A DNA stretch of 64,000 nucleotides from Akkermansiaceae bacterium (GTDB lineage: Bacteria; Verrucomicrobiota; Verrucomicrobiia; Verrucomicrobiales; Akkermansiaceae). The notes under the pieces were generated by a model that did no database searches, was not told the DNA's origin, and saw nothing but the letters and a program-made list of their open reading frames with translations. Location: NCBI GenBank assembly GCA_903934285.1, contig CAIZNN010000278.1:47124-111123 (forward strand), written 5' to 3'. Shown piece after piece: positions 43,641-52,990 of this stretch. Each line of letters begins with the position of its first letter. Position 1 is the first letter of the stretch. The translations under genes were made by a program, and so were the position numbers.

Positions 43641-43766
43641 AAGATGCAAGATAGTGAATCGGTGATACGTGCCTGAAGATGAGCCAGCGTCATGCGAGCT
43701 CCCATCCACTATCCACTATCCGCGATCGCCGATCACCGATCACCGATCACCGATCATCAGTCCGAT
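43641..43766. repeat. Heptamer element: inverted left arm, CCACTAT and GATCACC tracts
   Basis: GATAGTGAATCGGTGAT (43650-43666) reads on the other strand as ATCACCG ATTCACT ATC. The right tract from 43703 to 43763 holds CCACTAT, CCACTAT, CCGCGAT, CGCCGAT, then CACCGAT three times in strict 7-bp steps. The centre has TGAAGATG and the start AGAAGATGCAAG, as in the element at 41963. Confidence 0.82.
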
Positions 43767-44576
43767 ATGAACATCACCGCAAGGAGGCGCGTTGTATTCC
43801 TGGGCTGTCCTGTGGACTGCCTGACGAGTGACGCACTGCTCGCTGAACTGACGGAATCAATCCGCAGCTGGCAACCGGCGAAAGTCATTCAGTTTATCAA
43901 CGCCAACAAGGTGGCGATGGTCGGAAAAGAACCGTGGATGGGCGAACTTCTCGAGCGGGCGGATTATGTGCTCGCCGACGGCCAACCGATGCTGCCGCTG
44001 GCGGCCATGCTGGGAATGCACATCCCGGAGCGCATCGATGGTATCGGTCTGATGCATAAGCTGCTGATGCTGGCCGACCGTGAGGGCTTCTCTGTCTATC
44101 TGCTAGGAGCCAAGCCGGAGATCGTCCTGGAGTGCGTGCGGCGGATCGGACTTAATTTCCCCCGGGCGAGGATTGCGGGCCACCGCAACGGCTATTTCAC
44201 CGAGCAGGAAATTCCCGGTATTGCCGCCGCGATTCGGGCCACGGCTCCGGATTTACTCTTTCTCGGCATGGGCTCCCCGATGAAAGAGCGGCTTGCCGAC
44301 GAGTGGAAGGAGCAACTCGGGGCCCGGGTTATTCAGGGTGTCGGCGGGAGTTTCGATGTGATGGCCGGCATGGTAAAGCGCGCGCCCCGGTGGATGCAAC
44401 GCGGCGGCATCGAATGGTTTTACCGGGTGTTGCAAGAACCCCGCCGGATGTTCTGGCGCTATGTGAAGACCAATGGCACCTGTCTCTGGATTTTTCTGAA
44501 AGCTTTCGCAGACCGGTGGTTGCTTCCGCACCGACAGCGCCGAATCCACCAGAACCGAATGCCCCCCCCCCCCTGA
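43767..44576 (+). CDS. WecG/TagA/CpsF-family glycosyltransferase
   Basis: The start at 43767 leaves 269 residues; earlier codons lie in a repeat tract. Family (GT26) motifs: FINANKVAMVGKEPWMGELL, ADYVLADGQPMLPLAAMLG with the conserved Asp, YLLGAKPEIVLECVRRI, LFLGMGSPMKERLADEW, VGGSFDVMAG and RRGGIEWFYRV-like RGGIEWFYRVLQEPRRM. It typically adds ManNAc or ManNAcA as the second sugar, which agrees with wecB in this locus. A C12 run lies immediately before the stop (44562-44573), encoding the terminal prolines. Confidence 0.88.
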   Translation: MNITARRRVVFLGCPVDCLTSDALLAELTESIRSWQPAKVIQFINANKVAMVGKEPWMGELLERADYVLADGQPMLPLAAMLGMHIPERIDGIGLMHKLLMLADREGFSVYLLGAKPEIVLECVRRIGLNFPRARIAGHRNGYFTEQEIPGIAAAIRATAPDLLFLGMGSPMKERLADEWKEQLGARVIQGVGGSFDVMAGMVKRAPRWMQRGGIEWFYRVLQEPRRMFWRYVKTNGTCLWIFLKAFADRWLLPHRQRRIHQNRMPPPP

Positions 44577-44669
44577 GTCCCTCTAGTCATTCAATGGGCC
44601 CGCCTTCAGGGGCGATCCCTGCTGGCGAGGAGGTAGATGCTCCATTGAGACTTCCGCTGCTTGTGGCAC

Positions 44670-46823
44670 TCACGGTTTCGTGAACCGCAGGGCAATGAAA
44701 CGCCGCGCCGGATTGCCCGACGTCAGCGGATCGATCGCCCGCATCGTCTGCACCGGCCCGTCGGCAACCATTTCCAAGAGACAAGGATTCCAGTGGATCA
44801 GGTCGTCGGATGACGCGGCGGCGTACAGCACATCCGGCAATCCTGCAGGCCGCTCGAATGTTAGAACGAGGCCGGCGCTGTTCTTCACCGCGGTCAATGG
44901 CGGCGTGAAGGCAAGCGGACTGGTGCCCAAAGCATATTCGGCCAAATTGACCAACCCGTCCCGATCCGGATCCGCGTCGTCGGCCGCCTGACCCGCGGTG
45001 ATCTGTTCGGGGCTGAAGCATCGCGCCCGCCAGTTCTCGAGGGATTCCGCCGCAATCGACCCGGACTTGGAGGGTCTGGTGAAGCGCAGGGAAATGAAAC
45101 GTCGCGCCGGATTGCCCGACGTCAGCGGATCGATCGCCCGCATCGTCTGCAGCGGCCCGTCGGCAACCATTTCCAAGAGACAAGGATTCCAGTGGATCAG
45201 GTCGTCCGATGACTCGGCGGCATACAGCACATCTGGCAATCCACCCGGCCGCTCGAATGTTAGAACGAGGCCGTCGATGTTCTTCACTGCGGTCGATGGC
45301 GGAGTGAAGACAAGCGGACTGGTGCCCAAGGCATATTCGGCCAGATTGACCAACCCGTCCCAGTCGGGATCCGCATCGTCGGCGGCTTGACCTGTGGCTG
45401 TCTGTTCGGGACTGAAGCAACGCGCCCGCCAGTTCTCGAGCGATTCCGGCGCATTCGTCACCAACGCGGAGGGCCTTACCGTCACGCTCACAATAGTGGT
45501 GACGGTCTGGTAGTTGCTCGTGTCGGTTGGGCTGAAAGTTACGCTTTGTAAGGACGTGCCAGCGGCCGGAACCATGGTCGGCGTGGTGAAGGCGAAGGAA
45601 CCTCCCACCGAGGCCAAGCCACGGCGCAGGGTGCTACTGGCCAGTGTCTGTCCATGCACAATGGCCTTGGCGGTTGGTTTCTTCGTGATCCACGGCGTCG
45701 CCTTGAGTACCGTCACATTCACGCTGGTGGTAACAATCTCATAGCTGCTCGTGTCGGTTGGAGTGAAAGTCACGCTTTGTGCGGACGTGCCGACGACCGA
45801 CGCCGTCGTGCTGCGCGCTTGCAATAAGGTGAAGGAAACCTCCGCGGAATAGCCACTTTCATCCCCGCTGGAGCTGTAAGCCGTGACTGCCGAGAAATAT
45901 TCAACACCTTCGGAAAACCCGGAGATGATCACTTCGGTCACGTTGCCCGCGTCAAGCGTGTGGGTATAGATGCCGCTCGCGACTCCCCAGTGGACCTTGT
46001 AACCGCTGACCACCGGGTCGGCAACAGCCTCCCAACTGAAACCGGCTCCTCCCAAAGTGCCACCCGGACCCGAAGCTGTGCCCGGCGTGGTGAAGCCAAA
46101 GTAGCCTGGCACCGAAGCCGCGCCACCGCTCAAGGCGGAACTGGCCAGGGGCCGGCCATAAATGATATCAGTGGCGGTCGGTTGGGTTGTAATCAACGGC
46201 GTCGCCTTGAACACCGTCACACTCACGCTGGTGGTTACCGTCTGATAGCTGAGCGTGTCGGTCGGGATGAAAGTCACGCTTTGTGCGGACGCGCCCACCG
46301 TCGGGGCCGTGACCGGTGTGGTGAAGACGAAGCAACCGGGTACCGAAACCGCGCCACCGCTCAAGGTGGAACTGGCCAGGGTCTGACCGTAAATGATAGC
46401 AGTGGCCGTCGGTTTGGCCGTGATCAATGGCGCTGTCGCGCCGCCAGCAGGCGGAACGCTGAAGGAAACTTCCGCTGAATAGTCACTTGTTTCGCCAGTA
46501 TTGCTGTAGGAGGTGATGGCAGAGAAGTACTCGACCCCGTCGGCGAATGCCGCAATGAGTACTTCGGTCACGTTTCCCGCGTCCAGCGTGTGGGTATAGA
46601 CGCCGCTCGCAGTTCCCCAGTGGATCTTGTATCCGCTGACCACCGGGTCAGCAACCGCTTCCCAACTGAAGCGGGCTCGCCCCAAAGTACCGCCATTCAC
46701 CGCGGAAACGGCGGCGAAACATGCCACTAGGAGCAGCACGACTCGGCAAATAAAGCGGTTACAATGATTAACAGGATCACTCCAGTGACGGTGTTGGCTT
46801 TTGGAAAACTTTGAGTGGTGCAC
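44670..46823 (-). CDS. Secreted FN3/MBG-repeat protein with duplicated C-terminal module (paralogue 1)
   Basis: The GTG at 46823 is preferred because a TTTTTAGGTG element lies 54 bp upstream, matching the element 53 bp upstream of the paralogue's ATG at 49042; a TTG at 46859 is the alternative. A signal helix (VVLLLVACFAAVSAVNG) is followed by an FN3 domain, two MBG-type repeats (IIYGQTLASSTLSGG...), a second FN3, more repeats, then two copies of a ~133-residue C-terminal module with DADPDWDGLVNLAEYALG (calcium-binding-like) and ending RFISLRFTRP/RFIALRFTKP. It has no PEP-CTERM tail. A surface or matrix role is inferred. Confidence 0.75.
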   Translation of the reverse strand: MHHSKFSKSQHRHWSDPVNHCNRFICRVVLLLVACFAAVSAVNGGTLGRARFSWEAVADPVVSGYKIHWGTASGVYTHTLDAGNVTEVLIAAFADGVEYFSAITSYSNTGETSDYSAEVSFSVPPAGGATAPLITAKPTATAIIYGQTLASSTLSGGAVSVPGCFVFTTPVTAPTVGASAQSVTFIPTDTLSYQTVTTSVSVTVFKATPLITTQPTATDIIYGRPLASSALSGGAASVPGYFGFTTPGTASGPGGTLGGAGFSWEAVADPVVSGYKVHWGVASGIYTHTLDAGNVTEVIISGFSEGVEYFSAVTAYSSSGDESGYSAEVSFTLLQARSTTASVVGTSAQSVTFTPTDTSSYEIVTTSVNVTVLKATPWITKKPTAKAIVHGQTLASSTLRRGLASVGGSFAFTTPTMVPAAGTSLQSVTFSPTDTSNYQTVTTIVSVTVRPSALVTNAPESLENWRARCFSPEQTATGQAADDADPDWDGLVNLAEYALGTSPLVFTPPSTAVKNIDGLVLTFERPGGLPDVLYAAESSDDLIHWNPCLLEMVADGPLQTMRAIDPLTSGNPARRFISLRFTRPSKSGSIAAESLENWRARCFSPEQITAGQAADDADPDRDGLVNLAEYALGTSPLAFTPPLTAVKNSAGLVLTFERPAGLPDVLYAAASSDDLIHWNPCLLEMVADGPVQTMRAIDPLTSGNPARRFIALRFTKP
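44681..45452 (-). repeat. Tandem duplication of a C-terminal module (~399 bp period)
   Basis: The segment containing GATTGCCCGACGTCAGCGGA occurs at 44711 and again at 45110, a shift of 399 bp or 133 codons. The two units are very similar over about 370 bp. The paralogue at 47027 has one copy only (around 47070), so the duplication arose in paralogue 1. Confidence 0.85.
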
Positions 46824-46859
46824 AGGCGCGGTCGTACCTACCCAGGCGGGAACCCACAA

Positions 46860-47026
46860 GGGAAAATTCCGAATATCACCTAAAAAGAATGCAAAAAAGT
46901 AATTAGAAAATCATAGAGATTCACTCACATGGAATTGCGGTATACACGGATAAGATGCTATAGGTTCACATTCAACCTGAGACCTGAAGCGTGCTTCCAT
47001 AGGTGGGCTTCCACAGGCCGCGGCGC
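46860..47026. promoter_or_regulatory. Upstream region of paralogue 1
   Basis: On the minus strand this AT-rich 167-bp gap holds CTTTTTAGGTGATATTC (around 46872-46888). It resembles the TTTTTTAGGTATTTTTTC stretch upstream of the paralogue (49090-49106). Sequence between it and each start codon also looks related (CGTAC and CACAAGGG/CACGGCAAG blocks), so the promoter region was probably duplicated with the gene. No gene is visible. Confidence 0.45.
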
Positions 47027-49042
47027 TCAGGGTTGGGTAAACCGCAGGGAAATGAAACGCCGCGCCGGATTACCCGACGTCAGCGGATCAATCGCCCGCA
47101 TCGTCTGCACCGGCCCGTCGACAACCATTTCCACGAGACAAGAATTCCAGTGGATCAGGTCGTCCGACGACTCGGCGGCATACAGCACATCTGGCAGGCC
47201 ACTCGGCCGCTCAAATGTTAGAACGAGACCGTTGCTGTTCTTCGCGGCGGTCAATGGCGGCGTGAATTCAAGCGGACTGGTGCCCAAGGCATATTCGGCC
47301 AAATTGACCAACCCGTCTCGATCCGGATCCGCGTCTTCGGCGGCTTGACCTGCAGCTGTCTGTTCGGGGCTGAAGCAACGCACCCGCCAGTCCTCTAGCA
47401 ATTCCAACGCAATCGCCTGGGTCGTGGAGGATTTCACCGTCACGTTCACGTTGGTACTGGCAGTCATATAGTTCAGCGTGTCAGTTGGGGTGAAGGTCAC
47501 GCTTTGCGCGGCCGTGCCGACAACCGGGACCGTCGCCGGTGTGGTGAAGGCGAAGGAACCGGGCACCGAGGCCGCGCCACCGCTCAAGGTGGAACTGGCC
47601 AGGGTCTGGCCATAAATGATGGCAGTGGCCGTTGGCGCTACCGTGATCACCGGCGTCGCCTTGAGCACCGTCACGTTCACGCTGGTCGTGACTATCTGAT
47701 AGTTGCTTGTGTCGGCTGGGGTGAAAGTCACGCTTTGTGAGAACGTGCCGACGACCGGATTCGTCGTGCCGCCTGCAGGCAAAACGGTGAAGGAAACCTC
47801 CTCGGAATAGTCGCTTTCTTCCCCGATATTGCTGTAAGCCGTCACGGCCGAGAAATATTCGACGCCCTCGGAAAACCCGGAGATGATCACTTCGGTCACG
47901 TTGCCCGCGTCGAAGCTGTGGTCATAGACCCCACTTTGAGTCCCCCAGTGAACCTTGTATCCGCTGACCACTGGGTCGGCAACAGCCTCCCAACTGAAAC
48001 GGGCCCCTCCCAAAGTGCCACCCGAAGCCGTGCCCGTGGTGGCGAAGCCAAAGGAACCTGGCACCGAGGCCGCGCCACCGCTCAAGGTGGAACTGGCCAA
48101 GGTCTGGCCATAAATGATATCAGTGGCGGTCGGTTGGGTTGTAATCAACGGCATGGCCTGGGCGATGACCAGGGTGCCGCTGGCCGAACCGCTGTGATTC
48201 GCATCGACGATGGTGGCAACCACCGCGTGACTGCCCGCGTTCGTCGGGACTGTCGCCACACCATCGTAGGTTAGATTGACGGTTATACCGGCCGGGTCGG
48301 TGGTCGCGGACGCGGACTTCGGCGTGCCGTCATAGATGGCAGCGAGGTTGCCGAGCATGACTGTGGCGGCGGCCTTGGTTACCATCACGCTCACGCTGGT
48401 GGTGGTGGCCTGATAGTTAAGCGTGTCGCTTGGGGTGAAAGTCACACTTTGTGAGGCTGTGCCGGCCGCCGGGACCGTCGCCGGTGTGGTGAAGGCGAAG
48501 GAACCGGGCACCGTGGCCGCGCCACCGCTCAAGGTGGAACTGGCCAGGGTCTGGCCATAAATGATGGCAGTGGCCGTCGGCGCTACGGTGATCACCGGCG
48601 TCGCCGTGCCACCCATAGGCAGCACGGTGAAGGAAACTTCCGTGGAATAGTCACTTTCCTCCCCAGTATCACTATGGGCCGTGACCGCTGAGAAGTATTC
48701 AACACCTTCGGAAAATTCTGAGATGATCACTTCGGTCACGTTTCCCGCATCAAGGCTGTAGTTATAGACCCCACTTTGGGTTCCCCAGTGAACCTTGTAG
48801 CCACTGACCGCCGGGTCGGCTACCGCATCCCAACTGAAACGAGTCCGCCCCAACCCGCCGCCTTTCACCCCGGAAATGGTGACGAAAAACACGAAGGCGA
48901 GCAGAACAGCTTGGAAAACTCTATGTTTCCAAGTGCTTGGAATCCCATCAAAATCAACAGAAGACGGCGCACGATTTTCAATTCTATTAGAAATCGATTC
49001 CCGTCGTCCACACGGTTGTTTAGGCAGCTTTACGTTTAACAT
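47027..49042 (-). CDS. Secreted FN3/MBG-repeat protein (paralogue 2)
   Basis: The 671-residue protein starts at ATG 49042. A signal helix lies near residues 43-62 (FQAVLLAFVFFVTISGVKG) after an unusually long N-terminal region. An FN3 domain (FSWDAVADPAVSGYKVHW) follows, then an MBG repeat, a YDG-type repeat (AAIYDGTPKSASATTDPAG), a second FN3 domain, two MBG repeats and one C-terminal module with DPDRDGLVNLAEYALGTSPL. The repeated units share long near-identical nucleotide stretches with paralogue 1 and within the gene, so domain shuffling by recombination is likely. Probably an extracellular matrix or surface protein. Confidence 0.77.
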   Translation of the reverse strand: MLNVKLPKQPCGRRESISNRIENRAPSSVDFDGIPSTWKHRVFQAVLLAFVFFVTISGVKGGGLGRTRFSWDAVADPAVSGYKVHWGTQSGVYNYSLDAGNVTEVIISEFSEGVEYFSAVTAHSDTGEESDYSTEVSFTVLPMGGTATPVITVAPTATAIIYGQTLASSTLSGGAATVPGSFAFTTPATVPAAGTASQSVTFTPSDTLNYQATTTSVSVMVTKAAATVMLGNLAAIYDGTPKSASATTDPAGITVNLTYDGVATVPTNAGSHAVVATIVDANHSGSASGTLVIAQAMPLITTQPTATDIIYGQTLASSTLSGGAASVPGSFGFATTGTASGGTLGGARFSWEAVADPVVSGYKVHWGTQSGVYDHSFDAGNVTEVIISGFSEGVEYFSAVTAYSNIGEESDYSEEVSFTVLPAGGTTNPVVGTFSQSVTFTPADTSNYQIVTTSVNVTVLKATPVITVAPTATAIIYGQTLASSTLSGGAASVPGSFAFTTPATVPVVGTAAQSVTFTPTDTLNYMTASTNVNVTVKSSTTQAIALELLEDWRVRCFSPEQTAAGQAAEDADPDRDGLVNLAEYALGTSPLEFTPPLTAAKNSNGLVLTFERPSGLPDVLYAAESSDDLIHWNSCLVEMVVDGPVQTMRAIDPLTSGNPARRFISLRFTQP

Positions 49043-49300
49043 GCCCGTACGTTTACCGGTTTAATACGACCACGGCAAGAAAAAAATGAAAAAATACCTA
49101 AAAAACTCGTAAGAATCTTCTCACAGCAAGAAAAAATACCTAGTTTTTTAAAAACTTTTCCGTACAAGTTTGCCAAATCCGCCCACAAGACCCTCCTTGA
49201 GCGTTGTTTTCCTAGCGGATGGCCGTTACCGCTCACAATCGTTAGCAACGGGATCCCGTTGCAGCTGCGCGATTAGGTGGCGGCGGAGGTTGAAACTGTT
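49043..49300. promoter_or_regulatory. Divergent AT-rich promoter region between paralogue 2 and prsK
   Basis: This 258-bp gap is strongly AT-rich in a GC-rich window. It carries an imperfect direct repeat: GGCAAGAAAAAAATGAAAAA (49074-) and AGCAAGAAAAAATACCTAG (49125-), each followed by a run of A or T. GGAGG at about 49286-49290 serves the prsK ATG at 49301. Promoters for both directions are expected here but no consensus is assigned. Confidence 0.5.
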
Positions 49301-51409
49301 ATGAACACGCTCTTTCCATTGATGGTAGGCGGGCTCTGCCTCGTTTTCGGCACGCTGGCCTTGGTTTCGAGGCCGGCTGCGCTGGCGAGTTGGCTGTTTT
49401 TTTCCGGGATGTTTCTCCTGGCGGTGGATTGCCTGCTGGACCCCTCGCTGGGTCTGGCGACAGGCAGCGGGGAGAGCGGCAATCAGGTGCGGGCAACAAT
49501 GCTGCTGAAATCCTTCGTTGCGGGCGTCTGGCTAGGATTCAGTCTGGTGTATGCGCGGGGCAAGCCAACCGAGTTCCTGAGGCGCTGGAAATGGATCTTA
49601 TTGGCGGCTGTCCTGATTCCGGCCGCACTGGTGCTGGGCTTCCCGGATGGTTTCCAACGAGTTGCGGAACCTGGCGCGGGGCTGACGATTCGGCTGTCAC
49701 CGATAGGCAAGGCGTGGGTGATCACGATGCTGCTCATCACGCTGGCAATTCTAATCAACTTCGAGAAGACGTTCAGGGCCGCGGTAGGCATGACCCGTTG
49801 GCGGATCAAGTATTTGATCCTCGGGGCGGCATTGATCTTCGGGGTGAGGGTCTACACCTTGAGCCAGATGTTGTTATTCTCGGGTTACCGTCCCGAGTTT
49901 GCAAATCTCACACTAGTGGCGCTGTTCCTCGGATGCGTCCTGATCGGCGTCGGCCAAGTGCGCTCAAGCTTCGGCGAATTCGACATCTATCCTTCGCGGG
50001 CGGTGCTGCAAGGGTCGGCCACGGTGATCCTTGCGGGCGTCTATTTCGTGATCGTCGGCCTTTTGGCGCAGTGGGTCGCGCTGCTGGGTGGGATTGCGCA
50101 TTTCCCGGCACAGGCGCTGGTGTTGTTGCTGGGAGTGGTGGGGGTGACGGTCATGGTGTTGTCGGAGCGTTTCAGGATGACTCTCCGGCGTTTCATCAGC
50201 CGCCATTTCAGCCGGCCGGAACATGATTTCCGCAAAGTCTGGACGGAATTCACCCGGCGGACTTCAAGCGTGCTCGATGCGGCCACCTTGGGAAAGAATG
50301 CGGGCGAAGTCATTGCCGAGAGTTTCCATGTGCTCGGCGTCACGCTGTTCAGGGTAGCGCCGGAGACGCCCGGGTTGGAGTGGCTGCACTCCACCGAGAA
50401 GCGCGTGATGCTCAACGGGCCCAAGATCGATGCCGGGAATTTGGCCGGGCTCGCCAACCGCGGACATCCCTTTGTCTTGGAGGCGGAGCATGGGGCGTGG
50501 GCAGAGGCCTTGCGGGAGTCCTGTCCCAAAAAATTCCAGCACGGTGGCGACCGATTGGTGGTCCCGCTGGTGGCGGCGGAGCACTTGGTCGGGCTGATGG
50601 TATTGGCCGACCGCGTCAACGGGGTGCCATACACCCACGAGGAATTGGATTTGCTCAAATGCATCGGCGATCAGCTGGCCGGCGCCCTGTTGAATTGCTC
50701 GCTAACCGATGAGGTGTTGCAGGCCAAGGAGTTGGAGGCGTTCCAGACGCTATCGACATTTTTTGTCCATGATCTCAAGAACGCGGCTAACGGCCTAAGT
50801 CTGATGCTGCAGAATCTGCCGACTCACTTCGATGATCCCGAGTTCCGTTCCGATACGATCCGTGGGGTGGGACGGACCGTGGAACGGATTAACCAACTGA
50901 TCCTGAAACTAAGCAGCTTGCGCCGCGAACTCCAATTGACCACGACCCCCTGCCGACTGGATCTTCTCTGTGCCGAGGTGCTCGATGGCTTGGATCACAC
51001 GATGGATGGGAAGACGCATTTGGAGCGGGACTTGCGGCCGGTTCCGGCGCAGTCGCTTGACGCGGAAGCGATGAGGAGCGTGGTAACAAATCTGGTTACA
51101 AATGCCCGCGAAGCGTTGAATGGCGGCGGCGCGGTGAAAGTGGCCACGCGCCTGGAAACCAAGGGGGTGACGCTCGCTGTGGCCGACAACGGCTGCGGCA
51201 TGAGGGCGGAATTTGTCAAAAATCTTCTGTTCCGCCCATTTCATAGCACCAAGACCAAAGGCCTTGGCATCGGGATGTTCCAGTGCAAAAAAATCATTGC
51301 GGCGCACGGCGGAAGCATCTCGGTCGAGAGCCAGCCAGGAAAAGGCACCTGCTTCACGATCCTCCTGCCGCTGGCCACCGGTCCTCAATCCAATCAACCC
51401 AACTCATGA
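49301..51409 (+). CDS. prsK: PEP-CTERM/exosortase-system sensor histidine kinase
   Basis: The ATG at 49301 has GGAGG 10 bp upstream. The 702-residue protein has about eight N-terminal membrane helices (residues 1-300) and a GAF-like domain (about 330-475). The kinase core follows: HisKA-type FFVHDLKNAANGLSLMLQNL with His490, VVTNLVTNAREALNGGG (N box), VADNGCGM (G1) and TKTKGLGIGMFQCKKII (G2). This layout matches PrsK. It probably senses an envelope or EPS signal and phosphorylates the regulator encoded next, whose start overlaps its stop (ATGA). Confidence 0.9.
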   Translation: MNTLFPLMVGGLCLVFGTLALVSRPAALASWLFFSGMFLLAVDCLLDPSLGLATGSGESGNQVRATMLLKSFVAGVWLGFSLVYARGKPTEFLRRWKWILLAAVLIPAALVLGFPDGFQRVAEPGAGLTIRLSPIGKAWVITMLLITLAILINFEKTFRAAVGMTRWRIKYLILGAALIFGVRVYTLSQMLLFSGYRPEFANLTLVALFLGCVLIGVGQVRSSFGEFDIYPSRAVLQGSATVILAGVYFVIVGLLAQWVALLGGIAHFPAQALVLLLGVVGVTVMVLSERFRMTLRRFISRHFSRPEHDFRKVWTEFTRRTSSVLDAATLGKNAGEVIAESFHVLGVTLFRVAPETPGLEWLHSTEKRVMLNGPKIDAGNLAGLANRGHPFVLEAEHGAWAEALRESCPKKFQHGGDRLVVPLVAAEHLVGLMVLADRVNGVPYTHEELDLLKCIGDQLAGALLNCSLTDEVLQAKELEAFQTLSTFFVHDLKNAANGLSLMLQNLPTHFDDPEFRSDTIRGVGRTVERINQLILKLSSLRRELQLTTTPCRLDLLCAEVLDGLDHTMDGKTHLERDLRPVPAQSLDAEAMRSVVTNLVTNAREALNGGGAVKVATRLETKGVTLAVADNGCGMRAEFVKNLLFRPFHSTKTKGLGIGMFQCKKIIAAHGGSISVESQPGKGTCFTILLPLATGPQSNQPNS

Positions 51410-52806
51410 AACCGAAAGTCCTGATCATCGACGATGACGAGGAAATCCGCACCCAAATGAAGTGGGCGGTAGCGGCCAACCACGAAGTGGCGGTGGCGGC
51501 CGACCGCCGCAGCGCCGTGGATACCTTCCGCAAGCAACGCCCCGAGGTCGTGCTGCTCGATCTGGGACTGCCGCCCAACCCCAATGACACTAGCGAAGGA
51601 ATGGCGACCCTGGCCGCCCTGCTGACGCTCGACCGGGCAGCGAAAATCATCATCATCTCAGGCCAGAGCGACCGCGAAAACGCGGTCAAGGCGATCGGCG
51701 CGGGTGCCTATGATTTCCTCTGCAAACCGCTCGACCTCGGACAACTCAACCTGTTGCTGCAGCGCTGCGTTTATGTCAGCAAACTCGAGCGCGACTATCG
51801 GCGCATGCAGGACGAGGAACGGCCGGACATGTTCGAGGGCATGCTCGGCGGCAGTGAGACGATGCAAGAGGTTTTCAAGATCATCTCCAAGGTCGCCAAA
51901 TCCAATGTCCCGGTCCTGATCCTCGGCGAAAGCGGAACCGGCAAGGAAATGGTCGCCAACGCAATCCACCGCCGAAGTTCATTCAAGGCCGGGCCGTTCA
52001 TTGCGATCAATTGCAACGCGATCCCCGAGAACCTCATCGAAAGCGAGTTGTTCGGCTATGAGAAGGGTGCCTTTACCGGGGCTAACAGCCAGCGCGTCGG
52101 ACTGATTGAGACCGCTGCCGGAGGGACCTTGTTCCTTGACGAAATTGGCGACCTTCCGCCGCCGCTGCAAGTGAAACTGCTGCGCTTCCTTCAGGAAAAA
52201 CGCATCCAACGGGTCGGCGGCCGTCAGGAAATCGAAGTCGAGGCCAGGGTGCTTGCCGCAACCCATGTTGACCTTGCCAAGGCTCTCGAAGCGGGGCGTT
52301 TTCGCGAGGATCTCTATTTCCGTCTGGCGGTCATCGCATGCAAACTGCCCCCGCTGCGGGAACGGGGTGATGACATCCTCCTTCTGGCAAAGGATTTCCT
52401 CAAACGTTTTGGGACTCAGAACGGGCGCGACGGCCTGGCGTTCAGCCCCCAGGCGAGCCAGGCCATCGCCGGTCATTCCTGGGCAGGCAACGTGCGGGAA
52501 CTTCAGAACCGGATCCAACGCGCGGTGGTCATGGCCGATGACCAGAAAATCACTGAGGCAGATCTGGAACTCGAATCGCCCGCTCACCCCTCCACCAGCC
52601 AGGGCACCCCCAATGGAGCCGCTCGTTGCGGCGGCTTAACCGCCGCCTCCGGCCTCAAAGAGGCACGGGAACACTTGGAGCGTGAGATGGTGGCCCTGGC
52701 CATCGAGCGACATGGCGGGAACATTTCCGCCGCCGCCAAGGAACTGGGCATCAGCCGCCCAACCTTCTACGAACTGATGGGCAAACTCGGAATCTCCAAG
52801 GCTTGA
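51406..52806 (+). CDS. prsR: Sigma-54-dependent response regulator of the PEP-CTERM system
   Basis: The 466-residue protein has a receiver domain with Asp52 (VVLLDLGLPP) and Lys near KPLDLGQ. Its AAA+ domain has Walker A GESGTGKE from residue 174, GAFTGA at 221-226 for sigma-54 contact, and a GGTLFLDEIGDLP Walker B. The C-terminal Fis-type HTH is GNISAAAKELGISRPTFYEL. It is the PrsR type. Its start overlaps prsK by 4 bp. Sigma-54 elements upstream of 53084, 53769 and 61322 are the likely targets within this window. Confidence 0.92.
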   Translation: MKPKVLIIDDDEEIRTQMKWAVAANHEVAVAADRRSAVDTFRKQRPEVVLLDLGLPPNPNDTSEGMATLAALLTLDRAAKIIIISGQSDRENAVKAIGAGAYDFLCKPLDLGQLNLLLQRCVYVSKLERDYRRMQDEERPDMFEGMLGGSETMQEVFKIISKVAKSNVPVLILGESGTGKEMVANAIHRRSSFKAGPFIAINCNAIPENLIESELFGYEKGAFTGANSQRVGLIETAAGGTLFLDEIGDLPPPLQVKLLRFLQEKRIQRVGGRQEIEVEARVLAATHVDLAKALEAGRFREDLYFRLAVIACKLPPLRERGDDILLLAKDFLKRFGTQNGRDGLAFSPQASQAIAGHSWAGNVRELQNRIQRAVVMADDQKITEADLELESPAHPSTSQGTPNGAARCGGLTAASGLKEAREHLEREMVALAIERHGGNISAAAKELGISRPTFYELMGKLGISKA

Positions 52807-52990
52807 GATTCGCGGGGCGATCCGAGAACCCCATCCCCCCCATTCCTACCGATGCCGGCCAATGAATGTCGGATTTGCTTACATCCTCTGCCTGGATGCT
52901 TTCCACTTGTCAGCCGCCAATGTGCAAATGAATATTTTCAAACTGTATAACCAGCTCATTATACGCTAGTTAAAGAGACATCAACGACAC

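Noticed and set aside
49125..49145. Sigma-54-like sequence on the minus strand upstream of paralogue 2
   Set aside because: GG and GC are 11 bases apart and the sequence between is a simple T-run; the spacing of real sites is strict.
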